Shown here: positions 1 through 9,019 of the stretch, one piece after another
How positions within the stretch are numbered: the stretch's first letter is position 1
How the letters are laid out: each line of letters opens with the position of its first letter
Assembly: GCA_017561935.1 (NCBI GenBank)
Contig: JAFZBE010000011.1
Coordinates: 1-64,000, forward strand
Source of the DNA: Bacteroidales bacterium
GTDB taxonomy: Bacteria; Bacteroidota; Bacteroidia; Bacteroidales; UBA3663
Length of the DNA stretch: 64,000 bases
Direction: 5' to 3'
Program-made: the position numbers and the translations under genes
Notes under the pieces: generated by a model
Seen by the model: only the letters and a program-made list of their open reading frames with translations
What the model was told of the DNA's origin: nothing
Database searches by the model: none

Positions 1-72
1 CTCAACATCCTCATCAAGCTGATGTCGATGGTCAGCATCGTCATGGCAGGTCTCACCATCGCATTCCTTTGA
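1..72 (+). CDS. hppA: C-terminal end of a probable membrane-bound proton-translocating pyrophosphatase (cut by window edge)
   Basis: Frame 1 is open from the first base and encodes 23 residues ending at TGA 70-72: LNILIKLMSMVSIVMAGLTI followed by AFL. The stretch is hydrophobic and resembles the conserved last transmembrane segment of H+-pyrophosphatases, whose members often end in a 'GPSLNILIKLMS...' helix. The enzyme would couple pyrophosphate hydrolysis to ion pumping across the inner membrane. Only this tail is visible, so the name rests on recall of the family's C-terminus. A strong terminator hairpin follows 20 bases after the stop, which supports a real gene end here. Confidence 0.65.
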   Translation, partial: LNILIKLMSMVSIVMAGLTIAFL

Positions 73-91
73 TTTGACGCTCTACCAATTC

Positions 92-121
92 GTCCCTCAT
101 GGCTACATGGGGGACTTTTTT
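92..121 (+). terminator. Rho-independent terminator of the pyrophosphatase-like gene
   Basis: A 10-bp stem (GTCCCTCATG at 92-101 pairing with CATGGGGGAC at 106-115, one G-U pair) with a GCTA loop is followed directly by six T residues. It lies 20 bases after the stop at 72. Confidence 0.85.
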
Positions 122-138
122 GTGGCAATATGTACGAA

Positions 139-176
139 AAAAGGAGTGGCTAACCTCACGGTCTGCCACTCCTTTT
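139..176 (-). terminator. Terminator hairpin facing the pectinase operon
   Basis: AAAAGGAGTGGC (139-150) pairs perfectly with GCCACTCCTTTT (165-176). Read on the minus strand, the stem is followed by a run of T, so it can end the operon whose last gene stops at 333. It could also act on the plus strand as a second terminator. The rest of 73-332 holds nothing else I can support. Confidence 0.7.
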
Positions 177-332
177 CAGCGTTTTACTTATGTCTTGATT
201 TCTTATCTGGTGCAAATATACGGGAAGTTTTCCAGATAGGGAATCGGATGACAATGTTGTGGAACAAAACGCTGTTTGGATGTTATTATTTGTGACAATA
301 TTGTCAGCTTCTTTCGGCGTGCAAATTGATGG

Positions 333-3300
333 CTATTGATGGAAAGCCTTGCCATCGGAACCGATTACCACACCCCGATAGTCGGGACCCACTCTTTGTC
401 CGAAGAGGTTGTAGAAGACGGGCTGAGATGCGGAGGTGTCCTGATCGGCATGAATCGTGCGGATTCCCGTGACGGCATTGGACGGTGCACCGAGGCCGCC
501 CATCAGATTGGCGACGCGTACGCTGTAGGTGCCTGCCGTGTCATTTTCGGGAAGGGTGTAGCAGGGATCGCAGGTGAAGGCCACAATCTGACCGTCCTTG
601 AGCACGGCAAAGCCAAGGGCACTCTTGGAGCATGGCCAGGTGAGCTGATTGCTGCTCTGTACCACTTCGACGCTCTGTTGCCGCGTGAAGCTCTGCGGAT
701 ACCAGTCGGGAAAGACCTTGTCGAGCTCGTATTCGGCTGCCTGTTCGGCCGTGATGACACATTCGTCGGAGCCTGCGGCGGGGCTGCATGCGCTGATGGA
801 GCGCCCGCTGAGGTCGAGCACATTGCCCTGGGCATCGCGCGAGTCGTATTCGTGGAAACGAAGGACGAGCCCCGACGACATCGTTCCCCATCCGGCTGCT
901 GCGGGCTGCGACACCATCGTGGTGTGGAGGTAGGTGCAGGCGGGCGAGTCTCCCCATGGGCGACCAAGACGATAGCCCGAGGCGCCGTCGATGGTGCAGT
1001 CGTTGAAGACGATGCCCTTGTAGCCGGACTGCGTGTTGGGTGCGGTGATGCAAGCCCCCGAGCTGATGGGGCGCAAGGTGCAACGCTCGAAGAACATCGT
1101 GCCGTCGCCGTAGATGAAATCGACTTCACCGGCGATGTCGCAGTCCTCGAAGTAGGCGGTGGCGTCGGCCTTGTTGAGGTAGTAGGTGTCCTGCACGCCC
1201 TGCAGACGCACGTTCTTGTAGATGGCCTGCTTGCCGCGCTGACGCAGGGCGAGTGCCTGACCTTTGGACTTGCCGCTGTCCCAGTCACGTGCCTGGCGGA
1301 TGGTGAGATCCTGCATATAGACGCCGTTCTGGTTCTGGTCGATGAAGAGCACGGGTGTCTCGTCCTGGTACTTGGCGACCATGCCTGGATTGTTCATGAG
1401 AAGCACACCCTCCATGCTTTCGCCGATGAGCGAGGTGTTCTTCACGACACGGGTGAGGGCTGTGGCGCCGAAGTCGTAGGTGCCGTTGAAGAGGAAGATG
1501 CGATAGCGCTCGTCGAGGTTCGGACGCTTGGCTGCGGCATCGAGGGCTACGATGAGCTGGTCGATGCTGCGGACGGCGGCATTGTATGGGGCGCAGTTCT
1601 CGAAGATCTCGTCGTAGGCGCTGTATGCCTTGAAGTTCGCGAAGAAGTATGCATCGGAGGTGACGGTGTGTTCGAAGGACGGCTCTTTGGTGACGAGGTT
1701 CTCGTCTTCGTCGGTCCACCCTACGAAGTTGTATCCTTCGTTGGGCGTGGCTGTGAGGGTGACGACAGTCCCTTCGCGATAGACACCACCTGCGGGGGAG
1801 AGGGTGACCGTGCCTCCTTCGGCGGGCAATGCTTCGGCTCCGACGCTATACTGCTCGGTGCTGGCGCTGCCGTTCCAGTCGCCACTGATGACGACGTGGT
1901 TGAAGCCTACCTGCTTGGTGTTGCCGAGGCTGTAGATGTAGATGCGGAGGGAAAATGAAGGGTTCGAAAGGTTCGAGGGGTTCGAAAAGTTCGAGAGGCT
2001 AGTGAGGTCGTGGGAGATGGGGGTAAGGCCTACGTTGTCGCGCTCGGGGACGAGGGCTTGGTCGAGGAGGACTTCCTCGTCGCCATAGACGGCATAGATG
2101 TCGAGCTTGCCGCTGTCGGTGCCGAAGCGCATGGCATTGAGGCTGACCGATGTTGGGGTGAAGCTGACACCTGCAGCGGGAGTGACACGGAATTCGACCA
2201 CATAATTGGGATCGGGGGCGGAGATCTGTTCGGCGGGTTGGAATGCCACCCAACTGGCCTTGATGACCTTGTCGGTCTTGGACATGTAGCTGAGGTAGTC
2301 CTCGTTGTAGGAGGCTACGGCTGAGGCGAAGGCGAGGGCTGAGTCATCGTCGCTGAAGGTGCCATTGGCCACGAATGCACCGGTGTTCCAAGGCCATTCG
2401 ATGATGACGCTGCCCGACTCGGCATGGGTGGGCTCGACGTAGGGGAAGAGGACCGAGATGGTGCGGAGCGCCTCGTCGGTGGGCATGGTGATGAAGGCGA
2501 GGGTGGAGTCGTAGCTCACGCTGGCTTCGACCTGGGTGTCGTTGACGTAGGCTGTGGCACCGGAGCGATAGGGCAGGGTGACGTGGCGGCCCGAATATTC
2601 GACGTAAGTGTCGATGGCGATGCCTTCTACCTGGTTCTGATTGACGTAGATGCCCTCATCGTCGCTGTCGGCTGTGATCTGGGGTGCAGTGGGGAGGGTG
2701 AAATCCCACGTCCAGCGGGTATCGTGCAGACGCTCGTCGATGGAGATGGTGTTCTTCTGAAAGACGGGGGTGAACGTCATGTCCTCGATGAGGGTGATGA
2801 CGTCGCCGATGTACCAGGTTCTGCCCTGGCTGGTCCAGCCGATGAGTGTGTAGCCTTCGAGGTAGAGAGAAGTGTTGGGCGGGAAGGTGAACTGCGAGGC
2901 GAAGGGCAGGGAGCCGCCTTGGGGAGCTTCGCCATCGGCTCGACCTGTGGTGAACGAATAGTTCACTTCGTCGGACATGTCATGGCCGGGGGTGATGGGG
3001 TAGTCGGAGGTCTCGTAGCGCGACTTCTGCAGCGTGCCGTCGGCTATGCTGTTGAGGTAGTTCTCGACATTGGTGTAACCATTCGAAGCCAGGGCTGCAC
3101 CATCGGAGGGATCGTTCCTGTCGAAGCCCATCTCGTCTTCGTAGGCATTGGGCATACCGTCGCAGTCAGCATCGACGATGTAACGATCGCCTTCGCGCAT
3201 GCCGAGGAAGGGGAAGTTGGTGTAGGTGACGCCATCGACGACGTAGGTGTCGTGTTCGGAGAGCTGGATGTCGTCGGGGGCATCGATGATACCCTTCTCG

Positions 3301-4622
3301 TTGGGGAGAGATGCGCCGGCATACTGCGGGTCGATGCGACCTGCAGCCTCGTCGATGAGGCGCTGATCGACTTCGTCATAGCGTGGCAATGATGCTCCTG
3401 CCTGATTGACGACCTTCTGATAGGCTTCGTCGGCACTCTCGTACTCCATGCCGCTGAGTGTGTAGGGCAGTTCGGTAAGGGTATAGGTGGTGAAGTTGGA
3501 ACCTGTGAGGTTGATGCCTCGGCTGGCGCTGCCCGACTGTGCACCATAGTAGTTGTCTGCATTGACCTTGTTGAGCTCGGCAGCACTCCACACGTTGCTG
3601 TTCTGGGGTGCCCACTTGCTATCGACCTCGAACTTGTTGCCGCTGAGATACCATTGGCCATAGGGCGTGGAAGGCGCGCACCAGTAGCGGGCACCCGAGG
3701 TGTTGCGCTGTGTGGCCGGGCCCGGGCGATAGTAGTTGCCGATGAGATAGACGCGATCGTAGCCCGGATCGTCCTGTGTCCAGGCGGGTGCTTCGACGGT
3801 GGCCTTGTCGTACTCGCCGCCATACTGGTTGTTCGCGCCGCTCCAGTTGAAGACGACGTTATTGGCAAACTCCGAATCGACTTGGTAGTCGTGCTCACCC
3901 TTGGTCTTCGACACGGAACGCACACCATTAAAGCGCGGGGCACGCGAATGGCTGTTGGTTATGAGGGTGTGGTGCATGGTGCTATGCTCGCCGCCCCATT
4001 GGGTTGCGTAGGCACGTGCTCCCTTGGAGTTCTTGGAATTGTAGAGCCCTTCGCCAATGATGCACCATTGGACGGTGGTGGAGTCGCTGTCGTAGGCTGT
4101 GAGGCATTCCTCCATGCTCCACGTCATGGAGCAATGATCGAGGATGACCCCTTCGCAGTTCTCCATGTCGAGGCCTGTCATCGACTTGTTGGGAATGTCG
4201 CCAGCACGGAAACGCACATAGCGGATGATGACGTTGTCGTTGTTTATGTACATGTTGTAGCCGGTGAGGCAAATGCCGCCACCGGGTGCCGACTGACCGA
4301 GAATGGAGACGTTGGGGTACTTGAACCGAAGCTTCGACTCAAGGTAGATGGTGCCCGAGGTGTTGAAGAGGATGATGCGGGGGCGACCGCCGTTGTTGTG
4401 ATTGAGGGCCCAGCGCAGTGTTCCCTCGACGAGGTTGCTGTCGGAGCAGTCGTCGTTGCGGGTGACGTAGCATACTTCGCCGCCGCGACCGCCAGTGACG
4501 TAGCGTCCGTAGCCTTCAGCGCCCGGGAAGGCAAGTGTGCGTTCGGCACGTGCCGATTGATGCATCGTGCCCATCAGTGCAGCGGCTGCGAGCAGGGTGA
4601 GTAGGATTCTTCTCATTGTCAT
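333..4622 (-). CDS. Secreted pectate lyase (PL1) fused to pectin methylesterase (CE8)
   Basis: A 1429-residue two-enzyme protein for pectin. A signal peptide covers about 1-26. A PL1-type pectate lyase beta-helix (about 28-420) starts with the GAEGYGRYVTGGRGGEVCYV block typical of Bacteroidales PL1. A calcium-loop-like DADCDGMPNAYED follows at 484-496, then an InlB/Listeria-Bacteroides repeat (about 555-625), a beta-rich middle, and a second divergent InlB repeat (about 935-998). The CE8 methylesterase (about 1003-1310) shows QGVQDTYY (1141-1148), DFIYG (1168-1172) and GRPWG (1220-1224), so the two catalytic Asp and the Arg are present. The protein ends in a sorting-like tail, YNLFGQRV...GVVIGSDGK. 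In the family's chemistry the esterase removes methyl groups and the lyase cleaves the demethylated homogalacturonan. It is the last gene of the SusC/SusD operon. Oddity: a 9-bp repeat array encodes the linker at about 875-888. Confidence 0.93.
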   Translation of the reverse strand: MTMRRILLTLLAAAALMGTMHQSARAERTLAFPGAEGYGRYVTGGRGGEVCYVTRNDDCSDSNLVEGTLRWALNHNNGGRPRIILFNTSGTIYLESKLRFKYPNVSILGQSAPGGGICLTGYNMYINNDNVIIRYVRFRAGDIPNKSMTGLDMENCEGVILDHCSMTWSMEECLTAYDSDSTTVQWCIIGEGLYNSKNSKGARAYATQWGGEHSTMHHTLITNSHSRAPRFNGVRSVSKTKGEHDYQVDSEFANNVVFNWSGANNQYGGEYDKATVEAPAWTQDDPGYDRVYLIGNYYRPGPATQRNTSGARYWCAPSTPYGQWYLSGNKFEVDSKWAPQNSNVWSAAELNKVNADNYYGAQSGSASRGINLTGSNFTTYTLTELPYTLSGMEYESADEAYQKVVNQAGASLPRYDEVDQRLIDEAAGRIDPQYAGASLPNEKGIIDAPDDIQLSEHDTYVVDGVTYTNFPFLGMREGDRYIVDADCDGMPNAYEDEMGFDRNDPSDGAALASNGYTNVENYLNSIADGTLQKSRYETSDYPITPGHDMSDEVNYSFTTGRADGEAPQGGSLPFASQFTFPPNTSLYLEGYTLIGWTSQGRTWYIGDVITLIEDMTFTPVFQKNTISIDERLHDTRWTWDFTLPTAPQITADSDDEGIYVNQNQVEGIAIDTYVEYSGRHVTLPYRSGATAYVNDTQVEASVSYDSTLAFITMPTDEALRTISVLFPYVEPTHAESGSVIIEWPWNTGAFVANGTFSDDDSALAFASAVASYNEDYLSYMSKTDKVIKASWVAFQPAEQISAPDPNYVVEFRVTPAAGVSFTPTSVSLNAMRFGTDSGKLDIYAVYGDEEVLLDQALVPERDNVGLTPISHDLTSLSNFSNPSNLSNPSFSLRIYIYSLGNTKQVGFNHVVISGDWNGSASTEQYSVGAEALPAEGGTVTLSPAGGVYREGTVVTLTATPNEGYNFVGWTDEDENLVTKEPSFEHTVTSDAYFFANFKAYSAYDEIFENCAPYNAAVRSIDQLIVALDAAAKRPNLDERYRIFLFNGTYDFGATALTRVVKNTSLIGESMEGVLLMNNPGMVAKYQDETPVLFIDQNQNGVYMQDLTIRQARDWDSGKSKGQALALRQRGKQAIYKNVRLQGVQDTYYLNKADATAYFEDCDIAGEVDFIYGDGTMFFERCTLRPISSGACITAPNTQSGYKGIVFNDCTIDGASGYRLGRPWGDSPACTYLHTTMVSQPAAAGWGTMSSGLVLRFHEYDSRDAQGNVLDLSGRSISACSPAAGSDECVITAEQAAEYELDKVFPDWYPQSFTRQQSVEVVQSSNQLTWPCSKSALGFAVLKDGQIVAFTCDPCYTLPENDTAGTYSVRVANLMGGLGAPSNAVTGIRTIHADQDTSASQPVFYNLFGQRVGPDYRGVVIGSDGKAFHQ
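1961..2005. repeat. 9-bp tandem repeat inside the pectinase gene (TTCGAA-core type)
   Basis: Five units begin at 1961, 1970, 1979, 1988 and 1997, of the form GGTTCGAAA or GGTTCGAGG. Nine is a multiple of three, so the array stays in frame and encodes Ser-Asn-(Leu/Pro/Phe) triplets (LSNFSNPSNLSNPS) on the minus strand, between beta-rich domains. It has the same period and palindromic core as the arrays at 62424-62467 and, with a different core, at 39071, 58829 and 60355. Confidence 0.9.
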
Positions 4623-4658
4623 GTGTGTCGTTATTGTTTGATGGTGTGGGTTTATAAA

Positions 4659-4683
4659 ACGAGCCGGAACGTGTCCGGCTCGT
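4659..4683 (-). terminator. Intercistronic hairpin/terminator before the PL1-CE8 gene
   Basis: ACGAGCCGGA (4659-4668) pairs with TCCGGCTCGT (4674-4683), a 10-bp GC-rich stem. On the minus strand it is followed by TTTTATAAA. It lies between the stop of the beta-helix gene (4707) and the start of the pectinase (4622), so it may reduce read-through into the last gene. Confidence 0.65.
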
Positions 4684-4706
4684 GAATTAGATGGAATAGA
4701 AAATGC

Positions 4707-7700
4707 CTACTTGATGTATTCAACCTTGCCGTTGCGGATGATCAGACCTTGAGCCTTCTCGATGCGCTGGCCGCTGACATTGTAAGCGGGTGCATTGCTG
4801 ATGGCCTCGTTCTCAACCTTCTCGATAGCTACTGGTGGAACGGGTTCAACATACTCGACTGCCCAGCGAGGATCGCCGGCCTGTACCTTGGCTGCGTAGC
4901 TGCTCTCGTATGGAGCGAAGTACTCCTTGAGAGCCTCAGGATTGGTGAGGTCGAGAGCCGGGAGCTCGGCGGTCTGGATGTCCATCGAGTCGAGCACAGC
5001 AAACTTGGTAGCATCGGTGTTGTCCACCTCGTTGACGCCACCCCAGATGCAGTTGGTGCTGTCGGTGACATAGTTGCAGGAGCCACCGATGGCCTTCTGC
5101 AGACGCCATGTGTTGACGAAGATGTTCTCGGTCCACTCGGCGGTGACGGTCTTGTCGTTCACATAGTTGTTGGCGAAGTTCTGGTTGGATGGGCTGTTCA
5201 CGAAGGTGTTGTTCTTCATGTTCCAGCTGCAAACTGCCAATTCGGGATCACTGCCCCAAACCTTGCTTGGACGAGCGTTGGAAGCGTTCGTGAAGCGGAG
5301 GAAGTAGTAGCTCGTGGTCTCGTTGGTGTTGTAGAACGTCGAGTTATCGATATGGATGTTCTTAATGCTGTTGGCACCATTGTCCCAACGGATGATGGCC
5401 TTGCCTTCGGCATTGTTGTTCTGCACGATGGACTGCTGGATATAGAGATCGCGGAGAGCCCAAGGCTTGGTACCGCCGTCGATGAGCGAAACAGGAAGGT
5501 TGGCAATGTTACAGTTCACGATAGCGAAATAATTTCCTTCGTAAACCTTCTGGCTTGCGCCTTCGTACTTGTAGGTACCTACGACAGTCTCGGTGCCGTC
5601 CTCACCGACAGTGGTCTCCTCGCTGTAGGTGTAGAGGCTCTCGTCGGGATTTTCAGACATTGCGAATGGAGCTACGGTAGAAGCTGCGCAGTCGAAGTTG
5701 GCGTTGTTGACGGAGAAACCAGTCTGAGAGGTAATCTGTCCGGTAGCGTCGGTAACGACGGTAGCACCATTGCCATTGATGACGAGCGGCTTTGTGCCGA
5801 GAGGAGCCTCACCACAGAGGGTGTAAGTCTTGCCTTCTTCGAGATCGAGGAGGAACAAGTCGTAGGACTCATTGAATTCGGCCTTTGCGATGGCGATGTT
5901 GAGGGTGCCCTTGCCTTCGTCTTGAGCATCGGCAGTAACTTCATCCTGGAGGGTAACGCCGGTGATCATGATGTCGCGGTTAACAACGGGAGCGCCTTCA
6001 ACCTTGATCTCATACTTCTCGGCTGGGTCGAGCTCGATGGTGACGCAGTCGGATGCAGTGCCCTTGCCGTAGATGGTGCCGGGCTCGGTCTGTGCCGTGA
6101 TTGCCTTCGAGCTGGTGAATGGAGTAGCAGTTACGAGGACATAGTTGCCTTCTTCAGCATTACCGCTGGCAGAACCAGTTGCATAAACGGTGAACTTCTT
6201 GGTGTCCTTCACGAAGAACTTGAGGTACTTGCCCCATTGAGCAGAAACGACAGGAGAATTAACCGAGCCGTCGGCGCCAGTTACCTGGAGCCACTCGCCA
6301 CGTACGCCGGTCTCGGGGTTGAGGTCGGTCCAGCGGTTAGAGGTCTGTACTTCAGCTGTGCCGTCGTCGAGGGTCGATGTTGGGTTGACATATTCGATCC
6401 AGTCGAGGGCAATGGCAGCCTTGTCGGATACGGTGCCGTCGTCGGCAGTCTTGGGCTTGGTGGTCAGCATGTCGGGACCCTTGACGGTCTCCCAGTAAGC
6501 GTAGGTGGGAACCTCGGGAGCCTTTGGAGTGATGCCAGGAGCCTCGGAAACGCCGAAGATCTGGATGCCTGCGAGCATGATATCCTTCTTTGCGGTCTCG
6601 TCACCCTTGACAGAAACCTGGTAAACCTTCTCGGGATCGAGGGTGAGGGTTACGGTGTCGGAAGCGGTACCCTTACCGTAGATGCCGCCTGGGGTGGAGT
6701 TGGTCTCGATGACGTCGCCATCCTCAGAGAGGGCAACGATACGGAGGCAGTTGCCGTCGTCGGCAGAGCCGCTGCCTGAACCTACGCCAAGGAAGATCAT
6801 CTTGGTGGTCTCCTTTACAACGAAGTTCATGTACTTGCCCCATGCTGCGGAAAGGACAGGAGAGTTGACTGAGCCGTTTTCGCCCTTTACCTGGATCCAG
6901 TTGGAGCCATCACCATAGTTCCAATCCTCATAGTTGGGATCGTAGTTGGTCCAGCGGTTGGAGGTCTGTACCTCAGCCTTGCCATTGTCGAGCGTAGAGG
7001 TCGGGTTGATGTACTCTACCCAATCGTACTTCTCAGAGATGCCGTTCTTCTCGCTCACGGTGCCATCCTCGGCAGTCTTGGGGAAGCCACCCTGCACGAG
7101 ATCGGGACCCAGCACAACCTCGAAGGGAAGGCCTTCGGTGTAGTGTGGGGCATGGGCTACGGAAGCGTCGAACGAAGCAGCCTCATAGTTGATGGTCACA
7201 CTCTTGACAAAGCTGCGTCCCTTTTCGGTGCCATGGAAGTAGAGGGTGTCGATGAACTGAGGCTCGTCGAAAACGATCTCGTAATCCTTCAAAGCGGTTT
7301 CGGTAGCATCGATTTCGTATGCGAAGCCATTGATGGTGGCATGCGGGGTGTCGATATTCCCGGTTTCGGCGTTCCACCAGGGAGCAGCCTTAACGACGAT
7401 GGAGGTAGCAGTCACCTGTCCCTTGGCAGAGAGGTGAACCACCAGGTTGCCGGGGTTGGATGAGTTGCCGAACTTGAGGCCGTAGCCTGCGCGTCCGAAA
7501 TAAGCGCGCGAAGTGGACGCATTGGGGCCGATGGCCACGCTTGCGATGAATTCTGCTCCTTCGGCGGCAATGGAGTCGGCAGTTACATCGGGTTTGATGA
7601 CTGCGGTTCCATCCGTTTCTTCCACGTTATCGTTGAACACGATAGTGTAGGAGTCTGCAAATGCCGTGGTGCTCATGAGCACGGCTGCGGCAAGTAGGAT

Positions 7701-7712
7701 AAACTTTTTCAT
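4707..7712 (-). CDS. Secreted DUF4957/DUF5123-like beta-helix protein with two tandem binding-like modules
   Basis: 1001 residues with a signal peptide (1-20, ending TAFA-D). Residues about 196-388 and 404-588 are two copies of one module: both contain EVQTSNRWT, NSPV(L/V)SA(A/Q)WGKY and IYGKGTASD..T..LDP. Residues about 600-935 look like the DUF4957/DUF5123 parallel beta-helix found in Bacteroidales pectin loci. The tail YNVSGQRI...GLIIRNGK ends the protein. No catalytic motif is clear. From its place between SusD and the PL1-CE8 enzyme it probably binds or trims pectin at the cell surface, which is inference. ATG at 7710-7712 gives a clean signal peptide; the gap to the previous gene is 43 bp. 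Confidence 0.8.
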   Translation of the reverse strand: MKKFILLAAAVLMSTTAFADSYTIVFNDNVEETDGTAVIKPDVTADSIAAEGAEFIASVAIGPNASTSRAYFGRAGYGLKFGNSSNPGNLVVHLSAKGQVTATSIVVKAAPWWNAETGNIDTPHATINGFAYEIDATETALKDYEIVFDEPQFIDTLYFHGTEKGRSFVKSVTINYEAASFDASVAHAPHYTEGLPFEVVLGPDLVQGGFPKTAEDGTVSEKNGISEKYDWVEYINPTSTLDNGKAEVQTSNRWTNYDPNYEDWNYGDGSNWIQVKGENGSVNSPVLSAAWGKYMNFVVKETTKMIFLGVGSGSGSADDGNCLRIVALSEDGDVIETNSTPGGIYGKGTASDTVTLTLDPEKVYQVSVKGDETAKKDIMLAGIQIFGVSEAPGITPKAPEVPTYAYWETVKGPDMLTTKPKTADDGTVSDKAAIALDWIEYVNPTSTLDDGTAEVQTSNRWTDLNPETGVRGEWLQVTGADGSVNSPVVSAQWGKYLKFFVKDTKKFTVYATGSASGNAEEGNYVLVTATPFTSSKAITAQTEPGTIYGKGTASDCVTIELDPAEKYEIKVEGAPVVNRDIMITGVTLQDEVTADAQDEGKGTLNIAIAKAEFNESYDLFLLDLEEGKTYTLCGEAPLGTKPLVINGNGATVVTDATGQITSQTGFSVNNANFDCAASTVAPFAMSENPDESLYTYSEETTVGEDGTETVVGTYKYEGASQKVYEGNYFAIVNCNIANLPVSLIDGGTKPWALRDLYIQQSIVQNNNAEGKAIIRWDNGANSIKNIHIDNSTFYNTNETTSYYFLRFTNASNARPSKVWGSDPELAVCSWNMKNNTFVNSPSNQNFANNYVNDKTVTAEWTENIFVNTWRLQKAIGGSCNYVTDSTNCIWGGVNEVDNTDATKFAVLDSMDIQTAELPALDLTNPEALKEYFAPYESSYAAKVQAGDPRWAVEYVEPVPPVAIEKVENEAISNAPAYNVSGQRIEKAQGLIIRNGKVEYIK

Positions 7713-7755
7713 GCAGTTTTGGATTAAGGGTTAATTATTTAAGGATGATGGTTTG

Positions 7756-8967
7756 TTACTTGACAAAGATAAGTTTGCCATTGGAGATCATGAGACCATT
7801 GGTGGTGTTGATGGGCTGGCCGTTGATGTTGTAGAGGCGATAGCTCTTTGGTGCGTCGTTGACAATTGTTTCGATGCCATCATCGCCATGGTTGCCGTAA
7901 GCTACGGCAGCGTCAGACCAGGCGGCCTTGGCGCCATCGGAAGCGTTCATGAACTGAACGGGAGCGCCATCGGTGGCTGACATGACAGCTACACCAACGA
8001 GGTACATGCGGTATTTCACCTTAAGCTGAATGGGAGTCTCGGCAGTCCACGGAATCTTGGTGGTCCACTTGTGGTCGTAGCAGCTGTAGCCAGTTGCTGT
8101 GGATGCGATCTTGTCGTTGTCGTAGTAGGCACGGCACTCGTCGAGGCGTCCGAAGTAGTAGTCAATTTCTGCTTCGGTCTCTTCGGGAGAGCATACGTAG
8201 TTGACAAATTCGCCCTGCTTGGTTTCGGGGTTCTCGAAGAGATCCTCATACGCTGAAGCATCGAGCCTGTTCTGCACGTTCACGGTCCACTTGAAGGGCT
8301 GGTTGACAGCAATCTTGGTGGGATCGTTCTCGTCACGCTCGAAACCTACGAGATCGACGCCCTTGATAGAGCGGGTGTCACTCTCGAGCGGGTCGGCTGT
8401 CATGCTGATGTGTACTTCACGATAGGCGAGGTTCGAATATGCTCCGAGGGTGTCGTTGAGATACTGTGCCTCGACACGTCCGGTGGGGAAATCCTGGAGT
8501 GAGATGCCTCCGCTGACCCATGTGGTGGGCACGGGGATGAAGTAGAGGATCATGGACTTGACGTTGGTGAATGCCGTGAACTTGCTGCCGTCGTTGAGGG
8601 CACCAGCCAGGGTGAGACGTGCACGGTTGAGGGTTACACCACGATAAACGCCGGCAGGGATGGTGAATCCGTTTTCGGGGTCGGTGTACTTGTTCTTGAT
8701 GGTGATGTTCAGACCAAAGTCATCGGTGCCGGATTCGAGGCCGATGCCACAGGCATTGAACGCTGAGACGCATGATGCGCCGTTCCAGGGACGTGCAACC
8801 AGACCCTCGACCTCTTCGCCGGTGTCGGGGTCTTCGTAGATGCCCATCTGGGTGGAGACAGTGTCGTTGGTGAGGTAGAAGACCAGCGACTTGTCGAGAT
8901 TCCAGACTGTCTGCGCGTTGGCAGAGAGAACGAGCAATGAAGCTGCTAAGGTAAAGAATTTCTTCAT
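7756..8967 (-). CDS. Secreted protein of unknown function in the pectin operon
   Basis: 403 residues with a signal peptide (MKKFFTLAASLLVLSANAQ) and the same kind of C-terminal tail as its neighbours (YNINGQPINTTNGLMISNGK...). I do not recognise a catalytic family. The sequence is beta-rich with scattered aromatics, as in surface glycan-binding proteins that follow SusD. It lies 52 bp after SusD and 43 bp before the beta-helix gene on the same strand, so it is almost certainly co-transcribed. A surface glycan-binding role is inferred only from position. Confidence 0.7.
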   Translation of the reverse strand: MKKFFTLAASLLVLSANAQTVWNLDKSLVFYLTNDTVSTQMGIYEDPDTGEEVEGLVARPWNGASCVSAFNACGIGLESGTDDFGLNITIKNKYTDPENGFTIPAGVYRGVTLNRARLTLAGALNDGSKFTAFTNVKSMILYFIPVPTTWVSGGISLQDFPTGRVEAQYLNDTLGAYSNLAYREVHISMTADPLESDTRSIKGVDLVGFERDENDPTKIAVNQPFKWTVNVQNRLDASAYEDLFENPETKQGEFVNYVCSPEETEAEIDYYFGRLDECRAYYDNDKIASTATGYSCYDHKWTTKIPWTAETPIQLKVKYRMYLVGVAVMSATDGAPVQFMNASDGAKAAWSDAAVAYGNHGDDGIETIVNDAPKSYRLYNINGQPINTTNGLMISNGKLIFVK

Positions 8968-9019
8968 AGTGTTTGTTGTTTATAGTGGATAGTGGTTTTT
9001 TTTAGGGGCTAGATATGGA

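Noticed and set aside
213..220. TATATTTG promoter-like box on the minus strand
   Set aside because: It would drive transcription into the 3' end of the pyrophosphatase-like gene and has no gene to serve.
336..6779. Long open frames antisense to the pectinase and beta-helix genes
   Set aside because: The sense-strand genes have signal peptides and clear domains; the antisense frames are explained by codon bias.
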